DNA of 64,000 nt from Blastococcus mobilis (GTDB lineage: Bacteria > Actinomycetota > Actinomycetes > Mycobacteriales > Geodermatophilaceae). The position numbers and the translations under genes are program-made. Below the pieces are notes generated by a model. That model saw only the letters and a list, made by a program, of their open reading frames with translations, was not told the origin of the DNA and did no database searches. Position 1 is the stretch's first letter; every line of letters starts with the position of its first letter. Positions 50,305 through 61,541 of this stretch are shown one piece after another. Location: assembly GCF_900188025.1 (NCBI RefSeq), contig NZ_FZNO01000010.1, positions 103,985 to 167,984 of the forward strand, read 5' to 3'.

Positions 50305-53043
50305 TCACCGCTGCCCCTGGGTGCGGACGAAACGCGCGGCCAGCTCGGAGCGCGAGCGGACGTCGAGCTTCGCGTAGATCCGGGTCAGGTGGAACTGGAC
50401 GGTCTTGACCGACAGCAGCATCGATGCGGCCACCTCCTTGTTGGTCAGACCGGTCGCGACGAGCGTGGCGACGGTCCGTTCCTGCTCGGTGAGCTTCTCG
50501 GTGCCGGGCTCGGTCGCCCGGGAGGCGGGCCGCCCGGTCTTCAGCTCCCGGTCGCAGCGCTCCACGTAGACCTGGGCACCCAGCGCCGCGAACGACTGGC
50601 GCGCCATGGTGAGCAGCGCCGCGGCGTCCCGTCGCCGGCCCACCCGGCGCAGGGTGATGCCGTGGGCGAAGTCCACCCGGGCCCGCTCGTACGGCATCGG
50701 CAGCGCAGCCAGCTGGGCTCGCGCCCCGTCGAACGCCTCCGCCGCGCCGAGGAGGTCACCACGGGCGGCGAGCAGCCGGCCACGGACGTAGCCGAGCCGG
50801 GCCGCCGCGGACCGGTGTCCCCGCCGGCGCACCGTCGCCTCGTGCGGGGCGAGGAAGGCCTCGGCCTCGGACAGCCGGCCGGTGACCACGAGCGCGTTGG
50901 CGTAGACGTCGTGCCACGGCCAGAACCCGGGCTCGTCGAGCCCGCCGCGCGGTGTCCGGAGAGCGAGGGGCGTCAGGTGGCGGACGACCGCGGGGTAGTC
51001 CGATGCCGCCTCGGCCACGGAGGCCCGGGCGAACAGCGCGGGCACCGTCATGACGGTGTAGTCCTGCTCACCGGCCCCGCCCAACCGCAGGTGGCGTTCC
51101 GCGGCCTCGTGCTCCCCCCGGAGTGCACGCACCTGCGCGCCGGTCCAGTGGACGAGGGGACGCAGCAGGTCCAACCCGGTGGTGCCGAGCAGCACCTCGG
51201 CCTGGTTGACGGCGTCCAGCGCCCCGGGCCAGTCGCCCAGGACGAACCGGGTCCGGGCCAGCCACACCAGGGCCCACAGAGAGATCCGGTTCGATCCGGT
51301 CTGCCGGACGGTGGGGACGGCGAACTCGAGCTCGCGGCGGGCGACCTCGGGTTCGTCCTGGGCGAGGGACAGCCAGCCCAGCCCCATGCGGGCGCGCTGG
51401 TGCTGTGGCCCGGACGGGCTCTCGGCCACCGCCTGCCGGTAGGCGGTGAACGCCGCGTCGACCGAGCCCCGGGCGGCATGCCCCAGGCCGACGATGGCAC
51501 GGGACTCGACCGCGGCCGGGGAGCCGGGCTCGGCGTACTCACCCGCCCGGCCGGCCCACCGGACCAGCTCGTCGCCGTCCCAGTCGGCCAGCGCGTGCAG
51601 GACGTGGCGCTGGCAGACCACGGCCGCGGCGTCGCGGTCGGTCCCCCGGGAACGCCAGGCCGTGTCCAGGTAGGAGACCGCCTCGGCCCGCCGGCCGCGC
51701 TGCACCGCGACGTAGGCCAGCACCGCGTCCCGCCGCGGACCGAGCGGGAGCGCCTCCACGTCGGGGAGTGCGTCGACGGCCCGGCCGATCAGGCCGGCTC
51801 CGGCAAGTGCGTCCACCGCCTGGATGAGCCGGAGCTCGCGTTCGGCCCGCGAGGGACTGATCCGGCTGGCGTCGATGAGCGCTCCGGCGACATGTGCCCA
51901 TGCGCCCTCGTCGGCCTTGCGCCGTGCCAGCTCCACCAGTTCGCCGGCGAGGCCGGCGTCGGGCAGCGGCGCTGCCTCGACCCGGTGGCGCAGCCGCTCC
52001 AGGTCGTCGGTGACCACGTCGGCCGCTCGGGCGTGGAGCCGGTGACGGGCGCCGGGGCTCAGGATGGCGTGGACGCCGCCGCGGACGAAGCGTTCCGGGA
52101 AGGCCAGCGCGTCCAGGCCGTAGCCCGTGGCCGGCGCGAGGAGTCCGGCGGCACAGGCCTCGTCGAGGGCGCTGATCGGCTGCGGGAGGCCCGCCAGTGA
52201 CGCGGCGTCCGCCAGTCTCGGCGTGTCCCCCAGCACGGCCGCGCTCTCGACGAGCGCCCGAGCTTCCGGCGAGCAGCTGTCCAGCGCTTGCCGGACGCGG
52301 TGCTGGACCCGGCTCGGGACGGGGAGCTCGGTGTGCCAGTCCGACCAGCGGACCGGTGGGGTCTCCCGCAGGAGTTCCAGGAGATCCCGCGGAATGCCGG
52401 CGGTGTGGTCGCAGAGCCGCCGGGCGACCGGTGAGGGCAGGTCGGTGGCCGCCACCCGGGCGGCGAGGAGCCGGGTCTCCTCCAGCCCCAGTGGCCGTAC
52501 CGGCACCCGGACGGCCGGGATGCGGTCGAGCAGGTCGACGACCTCGGGGTCGCCCGTGGCCGGCCATCCGGTGGCCCGCACGAGGACCAGCAGGATGGGC
52601 GCGCCGTCCAGCCGGGCGACCGCGGAGCCGATCGCCTGGAGCGAGACCGTGTCCGCCCGGTCGGCGTCGTCGACGGCGACCAGCAGTCCCCCTCCGCCCT
52701 CCGCCGCCGACGCCACCCACCGCTGGGCCAGCGCGGTGCCGAGGTCGGTCGGGTCCTCGGCAACGGCGGTGTCCGGGATCCCCGCGGGGCCGGCGTCGAG
52801 CAGCCGCCGGGCGAGCCCCCCCGACCGGCCGCTCTCCCAGGGCAGGGCACCGGCTGCCGACACCGGAAGCTCCTCGTGCCGACGCAGGAACCGTCGCAGC
52901 AGGGTCGTCCTGCCGCTGCCGGAACGCCCTTCGACGACGGCGACCAACGGCCCACCCACCTGCGCCTCACCCAGCAGCCTCTCGAGCTGCTCGGACTCAA
53001 CGGTCAGGCCCACGACGTGGACGTCGTCCTCCCCCGGGTTCAC
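50305..53043 (-). CDS. Large LuxR-family ATP-binding (LAL-type) regulator, probable benzoate regulator
   Basis: 912 residues. N-terminal STAND-like ATPase: Walker A GRSGSGRTT has Arg45 where Lys is expected; Walker B-like LLVAVDDADRAD. A long helical, TPR-like middle; then a C-terminal LuxR helix-turn-helix (LTEQERTVATLVATGLTNKE, then VAASMLLSVKTVQFHLTRIY). It starts 61 bp after benCD on the same strand, so it is probably the last gene of the ben operon and may regulate it, as LuxR-type BenR does in corynebacteria. GTG 53043 start follows a Pro/Gly-rich open frame with no domain. Confidence 0.85.
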   Translation of the reverse strand: MNPGEDDVHVVGLTVESEQLERLLGEAQVGGPLVAVVEGRSGSGRTTLLRRFLRRHEELPVSAAGALPWESGRSGGLARRLLDAGPAGIPDTAVAEDPTDLGTALAQRWVASAAEGGGGLLVAVDDADRADTVSLQAIGSAVARLDGAPILLVLVRATGWPATGDPEVVDLLDRIPAVRVPVRPLGLEETRLLAARVAATDLPSPVARRLCDHTAGIPRDLLELLRETPPVRWSDWHTELPVPSRVQHRVRQALDSCSPEARALVESAAVLGDTPRLADAASLAGLPQPISALDEACAAGLLAPATGYGLDALAFPERFVRGGVHAILSPGARHRLHARAADVVTDDLERLRHRVEAAPLPDAGLAGELVELARRKADEGAWAHVAGALIDASRISPSRAERELRLIQAVDALAGAGLIGRAVDALPDVEALPLGPRRDAVLAYVAVQRGRRAEAVSYLDTAWRSRGTDRDAAAVVCQRHVLHALADWDGDELVRWAGRAGEYAEPGSPAAVESRAIVGLGHAARGSVDAAFTAYRQAVAESPSGPQHQRARMGLGWLSLAQDEPEVARRELEFAVPTVRQTGSNRISLWALVWLARTRFVLGDWPGALDAVNQAEVLLGTTGLDLLRPLVHWTGAQVRALRGEHEAAERHLRLGGAGEQDYTVMTVPALFARASVAEAASDYPAVVRHLTPLALRTPRGGLDEPGFWPWHDVYANALVVTGRLSEAEAFLAPHEATVRRRGHRSAAARLGYVRGRLLAARGDLLGAAEAFDGARAQLAALPMPYERARVDFAHGITLRRVGRRRDAAALLTMARQSFAALGAQVYVERCDRELKTGRPASRATEPGTEKLTEQERTVATLVATGLTNKEVAASMLLSVKTVQFHLTRIYAKLDVRSRSELAARFVRTQGQR

Positions 53044-53104
53044 GCCGCCACCGTAGGTCCGTGCGCCCGGAGGACCCCCGTCCGGGAGCGTCCGTACGCC
53101 GGGC

Positions 53105-55861
53105 TCAGCCGAGATCGCCACCGGCGACGGGCAGGACGGTCCCGGTGATGTACGAGGCCTCCTCCGACGCCAGGAAGGTGATCGCTGCGGCCTGCTCGTC
53201 CAGGGTCCCGTAGCGCTTCATCAGCGACGACTCCACCGTCTGGTCGACGATCGTCTGGTACCAGGCCTTCTCGGTCTCGGTCTGGGGCGCGGGACCGCGC
53301 GGGGTGCGGCGCGGGGGCGCGTCCGTCCCGCCGGGAGCGGTGGCGACGACACGCACGCCGTGTGGTGCCATCTCGAGGGCCAGGGCGGTGGTGATGGCGT
53401 TCACCCCGCCCTTGGCCGCGGCGTACGGGAGCCGGTTGAGGCCCCGGGTGGCCACCGACGACACGTTGACGATCGTGCCGCGGCCCCGTTCGACCATGTG
53501 CGGCACCACCGCCCGGCAGCACCACAGCGTGGGCCACAGGGACCGGTTGATCTCCGCCTGGATCTGGTCCGGCGGGTAGTGCTCGAACGGCTTGGCCCAG
53601 ATCGTCCCGCCCACGGCGTGAACGGCGACGTCGATGCGGCCGAACCGCGCCAGCGCGGCCTCCACGACCGCGGACGCGCCCTCCCAGGTCTCCAGGTCGG
53701 CGACCACCGGGACCGCCTCGGCACCCGGATGGGTCAGCTCGCCGGCCAGGTCGCGCACGAGCTCCGCCCGATCGGCCAGGACGAGCGCGCCTCCTTCAGC
53801 GCTGATCCGGCGGGCCGTCCGTTCGCCGATGCCCTGCCCCGCGCCGGTCACCAGGACCACCTGGCCGGCGAACCGACCCGGGGTGATGAACCGGGGACGG
53901 CGGCTCTCGGCCCGGTCGTGCATCGCCCGGCGGGTGGTCTCCTTCGACCGCTCCGCGTGCTCGGTGATGAGGGTGCGGGCGCGCTCGCGGTCGCCGTCGC
54001 GGAAGGCCTCGACGATGTCCAGGTGGTCCTGCGCGCACCGCGGGTGCACCCATGTGGCCGAGCGCAGTGACTCCTCCATGTGCCCCTTCACGCCGAGGGC
54101 CTGGTAGGCGCGCAACAGGTGCTCGTTGCCGGTGAGGGAGAACAGGTAGTCGTGGAAGGCGGCGTTGGCCTCGGTGTAGGCCGCCGCGTCGACGAACCGG
54201 TCGCCCTCGACGTAGGGCACGGTGGCCTCGGCCAGCACCCGGTAGCCGACGAGCTGCTGGTGCGTGAGGCGACCGATGGTGAGCTCGAACGCGCCGAGCT
54301 CCAACGCCCGGCGGGCGTCGAAGAGGGCATCGGACTCGTGCACCGACGGGTGCTCCTCACCGATCTCGTACCCGTCGGCCGTGATCGAGTAGCCGCCTGC
54401 GGTCACCGCCGGTTCGATCTCGGCGTCCACCCGGTCGGCCGACGCCTCGGGCGCCGGCGGGGTGAGCTGCTCCAGCGCCACCTCGGGCAGCATCTCCTGC
54501 CCGGCGACGGCGCGGGCACCGACGGCGAGCACGAGGTCGTCGGCGTCGTCCACGGGCAGGACGTCACCGGTGGGGAACGGTTCCCCCACCTGCTGCCCCG
54601 CCACCTGCCACATGTCCGCCGGTGATTCGGCACGCGGCCCGGCGACGTCCGTGCCGAGGGGCGGCAGCTCCACCGCCGGGAACAGGGCCTGCCCGGCCGA
54701 CGTCCGGCCCTCCCGGCCGTCCAGGACCAGCAGCTCGGCGACGGTGTCCGGGACGACGACCGGCACCGGCGGCGGCTCGGGAGCGACCGCCTCGGCGCCC
54801 GGCACGACCGCCTCGGGCTCCGGTTCGACGACCTCCTCGGCGGCCTCGGTCGGGACCGCAGCCAGCGCGAATTTCTCGTAGTAGAAGCCCGAGGGCGTCA
54901 CCCCGAGCCCGGCGACGTGCGTGCGGACCCCCTCCACCATGGGCGGCGGGCCGCAGAGGTACACCGCGGCGTCGCCGTCGTGCAGGTGCTCGGGGCCCAT
55001 CAGGCCGGTGACGTAGCCCTGGTTGGGTGCCGTCGTCGTGGGGTCGGCGACGCAGTAGTCCCAGGTGAGCCCGTCGATGGCGCCCGCCAGCTGCTCGATG
55101 GCCTCCAGCTCGACCAGGTCGTCGTCGGTGGTGACCCCGTAGAGGAGGTGCATCTGCCGGTCGCTGCGGTTGCCCTCCAGCGTGCGCAGGATGGACAGGA
55201 TCGGCGCCAGCCCGGTGCCACCCGCCAGGAGCAGCAGCGGCGCGTCGGACTCGCGCAGGAAGAAGCTCCCGTGCGGTCCGGTGAAGGTGATCTCGTCACC
55301 GACCCGGGCACGCTCGTCCAGGTACGTGGACATGACGCCACCGGGTGTCAGCTTCACGAGGAAAGTCAGTGCCTCGTCCTGCGGGGCGCTGCTGAAGGAG
55401 TACGAGCGTGACTCCGCGGTTCCGGGGACGGCGATGTTGACGTACTGCCCGGGGAGGAACGTCAGGGCGTCCCGGTCGTCGATCTCGACGGCGAGGCCGA
55501 CCGTGGTCGGGGAGAGCCGGTCCAGCGCGGTGATGCGACCGCGGTGGGTGGCGGCGCTCGTCTTGGCCACGGCCGAGGTCGTCGGGATCTGCAGGACCAG
55601 GTCCGACCGCGGCTTCATGCTGCAGGGCAGCACGTAGCCGGTGGCGGCCTCGTCGGCCGAGAGCGCGTCCTCGAGATAGCTGCCCCCGTCGAACTCACCG
55701 GACTCGCAGAGCGACTTGCAGGTCCCGCAGGCGCCGTCACGGCAGTCCAGCGGGATGTTGATCCGCGCCCGGTAGGAGGCGTCGGCGACGGTCTGGTCCT
55801 CCCGGCAGGTGATGAACCGGGTGACCCCGTCCTCGAACGCCAGTGCAACGCGATGGTCCAT
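53105..55861 (-). CDS. benCD: Fused benzoate dioxygenase reductase (BenC), FCD domain and cis-diol dehydrogenase (BenD)
   Basis: One uninterrupted 918-codon frame. Residues 1-90: plant-type [2Fe-2S] ferredoxin (Cys40, Cys45, Cys48, Cys80). 100-335: FAD/NAD reductase (RSYSFSS 152-158, GGTGLAP 214-220, CGPPPM near 303). 340-490: acidic Pro/Val-rich linker. 505-645: FCD helical domain of GntR regulators without any HTH, with His570, His613 and His635 at metal-ligand positions. 660-918: short-chain dehydrogenase (TGAGQGIG 672-679, Ser802, Tyr813, Lys817). BenC passes electrons to BenAB; BenD oxidises the benzoate cis-diol to catechol. An internal ATG (53923, residue 647) could also start a separate BenD, but lacks a good ribosome site. 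Confidence 0.88.
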   Translation of the reverse strand: MDHRVALAFEDGVTRFITCREDQTVADASYRARINIPLDCRDGACGTCKSLCESGEFDGGSYLEDALSADEAATGYVLPCSMKPRSDLVLQIPTTSAVAKTSAATHRGRITALDRLSPTTVGLAVEIDDRDALTFLPGQYVNIAVPGTAESRSYSFSSAPQDEALTFLVKLTPGGVMSTYLDERARVGDEITFTGPHGSFFLRESDAPLLLLAGGTGLAPILSILRTLEGNRSDRQMHLLYGVTTDDDLVELEAIEQLAGAIDGLTWDYCVADPTTTAPNQGYVTGLMGPEHLHDGDAAVYLCGPPPMVEGVRTHVAGLGVTPSGFYYEKFALAAVPTEAAEEVVEPEPEAVVPGAEAVAPEPPPVPVVVPDTVAELLVLDGREGRTSAGQALFPAVELPPLGTDVAGPRAESPADMWQVAGQQVGEPFPTGDVLPVDDADDLVLAVGARAVAGQEMLPEVALEQLTPPAPEASADRVDAEIEPAVTAGGYSITADGYEIGEEHPSVHESDALFDARRALELGAFELTIGRLTHQQLVGYRVLAEATVPYVEGDRFVDAAAYTEANAAFHDYLFSLTGNEHLLRAYQALGVKGHMEESLRSATWVHPRCAQDHLDIVEAFRDGDRERARTLITEHAERSKETTRRAMHDRAESRRPRFITPGRFAGQVVLVTGAGQGIGERTARRISAEGGALVLADRAELVRDLAGELTHPGAEAVPVVADLETWEGASAVVEAALARFGRIDVAVHAVGGTIWAKPFEHYPPDQIQAEINRSLWPTLWCCRAVVPHMVERGRGTIVNVSSVATRGLNRLPYAAAKGGVNAITTALALEMAPHGVRVVATAPGGTDAPPRRTPRGPAPQTETEKAWYQTIVDQTVESSLMKRYGTLDEQAAAITFLASEEASYITGTVLPVAGGDLG

Positions 55862-55879
55862 GGGAGATCGCTCCCCGGC

Positions 55880-56428
55880 TCAGAGGTGGTAGACGTCGAC
55901 GACGTGGTGGATGTAGTCGTTCTTCAGCACCACGGTCTTGCGACGGATGAGGGGCGCGGGCCCGGAGAAGTCGATCGTGTAGAACGACGTCCCGTAGTAG
56001 GGGTCCACGGTCTTGTACCGGAAGTACATCGTGTGCCAGTTGAAGCGGATGTCGACCAGGTCGCCGCGGCGCTCGATGACCTCGACGTTGGTGATGTTGT
56101 GACTGGTGCGCGGCTCGGGCAGTGACGTCGCGCTGGAGCGCTCGGTGCGGATCCGGAAGACGCGGTCCTCCAGGCCCCCCTTGTTCGGGTAGTAGATGAG
56201 CGACATCTCCCGGCGCGGGTCCTCGGTGAGCCGGTCGTCGTCGGCCCACGACGGCATCCAGAAGACGACGTCATCGGCGTAGCACTCCAGCCACTTCTCG
56301 AACTCGCGGTCGTCGAGGTACCGGGCCTCGCGGTAGAGGAACTGCTCGATCATGTTCTGGGTGATGAGCTTCCCGCCCGCGGGCGCTGCCGGAACCGGGG
56401 GGTGCACGGGATCGTGCGTGGCGGTCAT
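55880..56428 (-). CDS. benB: Benzoate 1,2-dioxygenase small subunit
   Basis: 182-residue beta subunit with the cone-shaped ring-hydroxylase fold: EQFLYREARYLDDREFEKWL, then CYADDVVFWMPSWADDDRLT. It assembles with BenA into the oxygenase hexamer. It starts 5 nt after the benA stop and ends 18 nt before benCD, a tight operon. Confidence 0.94.
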   Translation of the reverse strand: MTATHDPVHPPVPAAPAGGKLITQNMIEQFLYREARYLDDREFEKWLECYADDVVFWMPSWADDDRLTEDPRREMSLIYYPNKGGLEDRVFRIRTERSSATSLPEPRTSHNITNVEVIERRGDLVDIRFNWHTMYFRYKTVDPYYGTSFYTIDFSGPAPLIRRKTVVLKNDYIHHVVDVYHL

Positions 56429-56433
56429 GACGG

Positions 56434-57810
56434 TCAGCCCTTCGTGGTCGCGGCGGCCGCGCCGGCCTGCTTCTCGAGTGCGGCACGCATGGTCTGCAGC
56501 CAGTAGCCGTGCTGGATCGGGTAGAGCCCCTCGTCCTCGTTGCGCTGGCCCGCGGAGATGACGCCGTCCATGCCGAGGGACGTGGCGACCTCGTCCGGCC
56601 CGTTGAGCCAGTGCTCGGCACCGCGGCTCATGTCGTTCCAGGGCGCGGCGGTGGCCCGGAAGGTGAGCTGGCAGGAGCGGAACTCCTCCAGGTCGTCCGG
56701 GGTGGCCATGCCGGAGGCGTTGAAGAAGTCCTCGTACTGGCGGATCCGGTGCTCGCGGGCCTCGGCGCTCTCGCCCTTGGGCGCGATGCAGTAGATGGTC
56801 ACCTCGGTCTGATCGGGCGCGATCGGCCGGAAGTGCCGGATCTGGGTGCTGAACTGGTCCATCAGGTAGACGTTCGGGTAGAGGCACAGGTTGCGGGAGC
56901 CCTTGACCATGAACTCGCCCTTGGCCTCGCCGAACTGGGCCTTGAGCTGGTCCATGCGGTCCCACAGCGGGCGGTCCTGGGGGTTGGCCGCCCAGGTCCA
57001 CAGGCACAGGTGCCCGTTGGGGTAGGACCAGTAGCCGCCGCCGGACTTGCCCCAGCCGCCGGCGTCCAGGGCCTTGGTCGTGTTCTTCGACTCGCCGGTG
57101 CTGCGTCGGGAGGTCGTGGCCGCGTAGTTCCAGTGGGTCGCGCTGACGTGGTAGCCGTCGGCGCCGTTCTCGGCCTGCACCTTCCAGTTGCCGTCGTAGG
57201 TGTAGGTCGAGGAGCCGCGCAGCACCTCCAGCCCCTCCGGCGACTGGTCGACGAGCATGTCGATGACCTTGGTGGTGTCACCGAGGTGCTCGGCGAGCGT
57301 GCTCACGTCGGGGTTGAGGCTGCCGAAGAGGAACCCGCGGTAGCTGTCGAACCGCGCGACCTTGACCAGGTCGTGCGAGCCGTCCTTGTTGAAGCTGGCC
57401 GGGTAGCCGGCGCCGTCGGGGTCCTTGACCTTGAGCAGGGCGCCGTCGTTGCGGAACGTCCAGCCGTGGAACGGGCAGGTCAACGTCATGCGGTTGTCCG
57501 TCTTGCGGCGGCAGAGCATCGCGCCACGGTGCGCACAGGCGTTGATGAGGCAGTGCAGCTCACCGCTCTTGTCGCGGGTGATGACGACCGGCTGACGGCC
57601 GATGAAGGTGGTGAAGTAGTCCCCGGGGTTCGGAACCTGGCTCTCGTGCGCGAGGTAGACCCAGTTGCCCTCGAAGATGTGGGTCATCTCCAGCTCGAAT
57701 ATCTCCTCGTCGGTGAAGATCCGACGGTTGGCGCGGTAGATCCCGGCCTCGGGGTCGTCGATGACGGCGTCGGTGAGGACGTCGCGGAGCTGGGTGGCAT
57801 CGACTGTCAT
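56434..57810 (-). CDS. benA: Benzoate 1,2-dioxygenase large subunit
   Basis: 458-residue catalytic alpha subunit. Rieske ligands are Cys92, His94, Cys112 and His115 (CAHRGAMLC, then CPFHGW). The mononuclear iron site is [14 protein letters not shown] with Asp218, His221 and His226. With BenB and BenC it converts benzoate, O2 and NADH to benzoate cis-1,2-dihydrodiol. ATG 57810 is first in the operon; the 243-bp region upstream holds palindromes and is shared with the LysR gene. Confidence 0.95.
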   Translation of the reverse strand: MTVDATQLRDVLTDAVIDDPEAGIYRANRRIFTDEEIFELEMTHIFEGNWVYLAHESQVPNPGDYFTTFIGRQPVVITRDKSGELHCLINACAHRGAMLCRRKTDNRMTLTCPFHGWTFRNDGALLKVKDPDGAGYPASFNKDGSHDLVKVARFDSYRGFLFGSLNPDVSTLAEHLGDTTKVIDMLVDQSPEGLEVLRGSSTYTYDGNWKVQAENGADGYHVSATHWNYAATTSRRSTGESKNTTKALDAGGWGKSGGGYWSYPNGHLCLWTWAANPQDRPLWDRMDQLKAQFGEAKGEFMVKGSRNLCLYPNVYLMDQFSTQIRHFRPIAPDQTEVTIYCIAPKGESAEAREHRIRQYEDFFNASGMATPDDLEEFRSCQLTFRATAAPWNDMSRGAEHWLNGPDEVATSLGMDGVISAGQRNEDEGLYPIQHGYWLQTMRAALEKQAGAAAATTKG

Positions 57811-57842
57811 GGCGGGCCTCCGGTCCAGTGGGCGGTTCATCG

Positions 57843-57856
57843 GTGTGCGCTCACAC
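57843..57856. promoter_or_regulatory. GTGTG-CGCT-CACAC inverted repeat in the benA leader
   Basis: Perfect 5-bp arms with a 4-bp spacer, ending 9 bp before the next palindrome at 57866. It lies 33 bp upstream of the benA start codon, a suitable operator position. Confidence 0.45.
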
Positions 57857-57865
57857 CACTGTCGG

Positions 57866-57879
57866 GTGACCCGGGTCAC
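57866..57879. promoter_or_regulatory. GTGACCC-GGGTCAC palindrome in the ben/cat control region
   Basis: Perfect 14-bp palindrome 55 bp upstream of benA. Candidate site for the LysR or LuxR regulator, or for another dimeric repressor. Confidence 0.5.
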
Positions 57880-57964
57880 GTCCGCGTCGGCAATGTGCCT
57901 AGTCCCGACCAGGGGCTTTTCCAGAGGCCTCTCGTCTGAATCCAGCCGAACTCGGTCTTTGTGC

Positions 57965-57990
57965 ATACATGGCACCGCCCCTATGTTGGG
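57965..57990. promoter_or_regulatory. Possible LysR-type box (ATACAT, then ATGTTG)
   Basis: ACAT (57967-57970) and ATGT (57983-57986) are inverted around a 12-bp GC-rich spacer in an AT-richer stretch 64 bp before the LysR start. It is related to, but not a match of, the ATAC-N7-GTAT site of CatR/BenM proteins. Confidence 0.4.
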
Positions 57991-58053
57991 CGCGTCACAG
58001 CAGGTGCATGGGCCCCACCCCGGGAGCCGGCACTGATCGACGGAGGAGGGCAT

Positions 58054-58994
58054 GTGGAGATCCGCCAGCTGCACTACTTCGTCACCGTGGCCCGGACCCG
58101 GCACTTCGGGCGAGCGGCCGATCGTCTGCACATGGCCCAGTCCCCGCTGTCCCAGGCCATCCGGCAGCTGGAGGCCCAGCTCGGAGTCACCCTGTTCACC
58201 CGGACGACGAGACGGGTCGAGCTCACGCCCGCCGGCGAGGCCCTCCTGCAGGACGCCGAACGCATCATCGACTCGATCGAGGCGGCGCGGACGCGGGTCC
58301 AGCTCGTCGGCGCCGGCAGCACCGGCCTGCTCCGCGTCGGGTCGACCGGGCTGGCGGCCCTCCGCCAGCTTCCCCAGCTGGCCCGGATCGCCGCCCGGGA
58401 GGTACCCGGCCTGGTGCTGCGGTTCCGGCCCGACCTGCTCACCCCGGCCCAGGAGGCCGCGCTCGAGGAGGACCGGATCGACCTCGCCGTGCTCCGGCCA
58501 CCGCTGCGCCGCGCGGGGCTGTCGTCCCGGCTGATCACCCGGGAGCGCGTGGTCCTCGCCGTACCCGGCAGCCACCGTCTCGCCGGTGAGGAGCCGGTCG
58601 GGCTGGCCGAGCTGCGGGACGAGGACTTCGTCGTCTACGGCGTCGAGGGCTCCGTCGTCGACACCGTCGTGACCCAGGCCTGTCTCACCGCCGGCTTCCT
58701 GCCGCGGCGCACCCACCAGGCCCCGGAGACCTCGATCATGCTCACGCTCGTCGCGGCCGGCTTCGGGGTGGCGCTGCTCCCCGAGTCAGCCGCGGCCCTG
58801 CACGTCGAAGGGATCCGCTTCGTGCCCGTCGCCGATGACGTGTCCATCGACCTGGCGCTCGCCTGGCGCCGCGACGACGCCTCTCCGGCGCTGGCCCGGC
58901 TGCTCCGAGCCTTGGAGGCCAACGGCTTCATCACACCTGATGTGGACCTCCCGCCCCCGGATGCAGACCTCGACGTCCCCATGGGAGGAACCCG

Positions 58995-58998
<4 letters not shown>
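58054..58998 (+). CDS. LysR-family regulator, CatR/BenM-like
   Basis: 314 residues. N-terminal winged helix with the typical [20 protein letters not shown] and [20 protein letters not shown]; the rest is the periplasmic-binding-protein-like effector domain. As first gene of the cat operon and divergent from benA, it is the likely cis,cis-muconate- or benzoate-responsive regulator. GTG 58054 has GGAGGAGGG directly upstream; an upstream ATG (57961) is rejected because it precedes the regulatory region. Confidence 0.9.
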
Positions 58999-61367
<2,369 letters not shown>

Positions 61368-61541
61368 ACCCAGCACCACCGCACGACCCGCACCACTGCG
61401 CCACCCGACCGCCCGGCGTCCTCATCTCCGCTCGGCGCACCTCCCTCCCCCACCCGTGGCGACGTCGTTCGCCGGGTGCCCCCTGCCCTGCCACGGCCAC
61501 GGGCCGTCCCCGAGCCAGGGCCCGTCCCGAGGAGAACAGCA

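Noticed and set aside
53923..53923. Separate benD gene starting at internal ATG
   Set aside because: Possible in principle, but no ribosome site precedes it and the upstream frame is open and domain-like throughout, so a fusion is the simpler reading.
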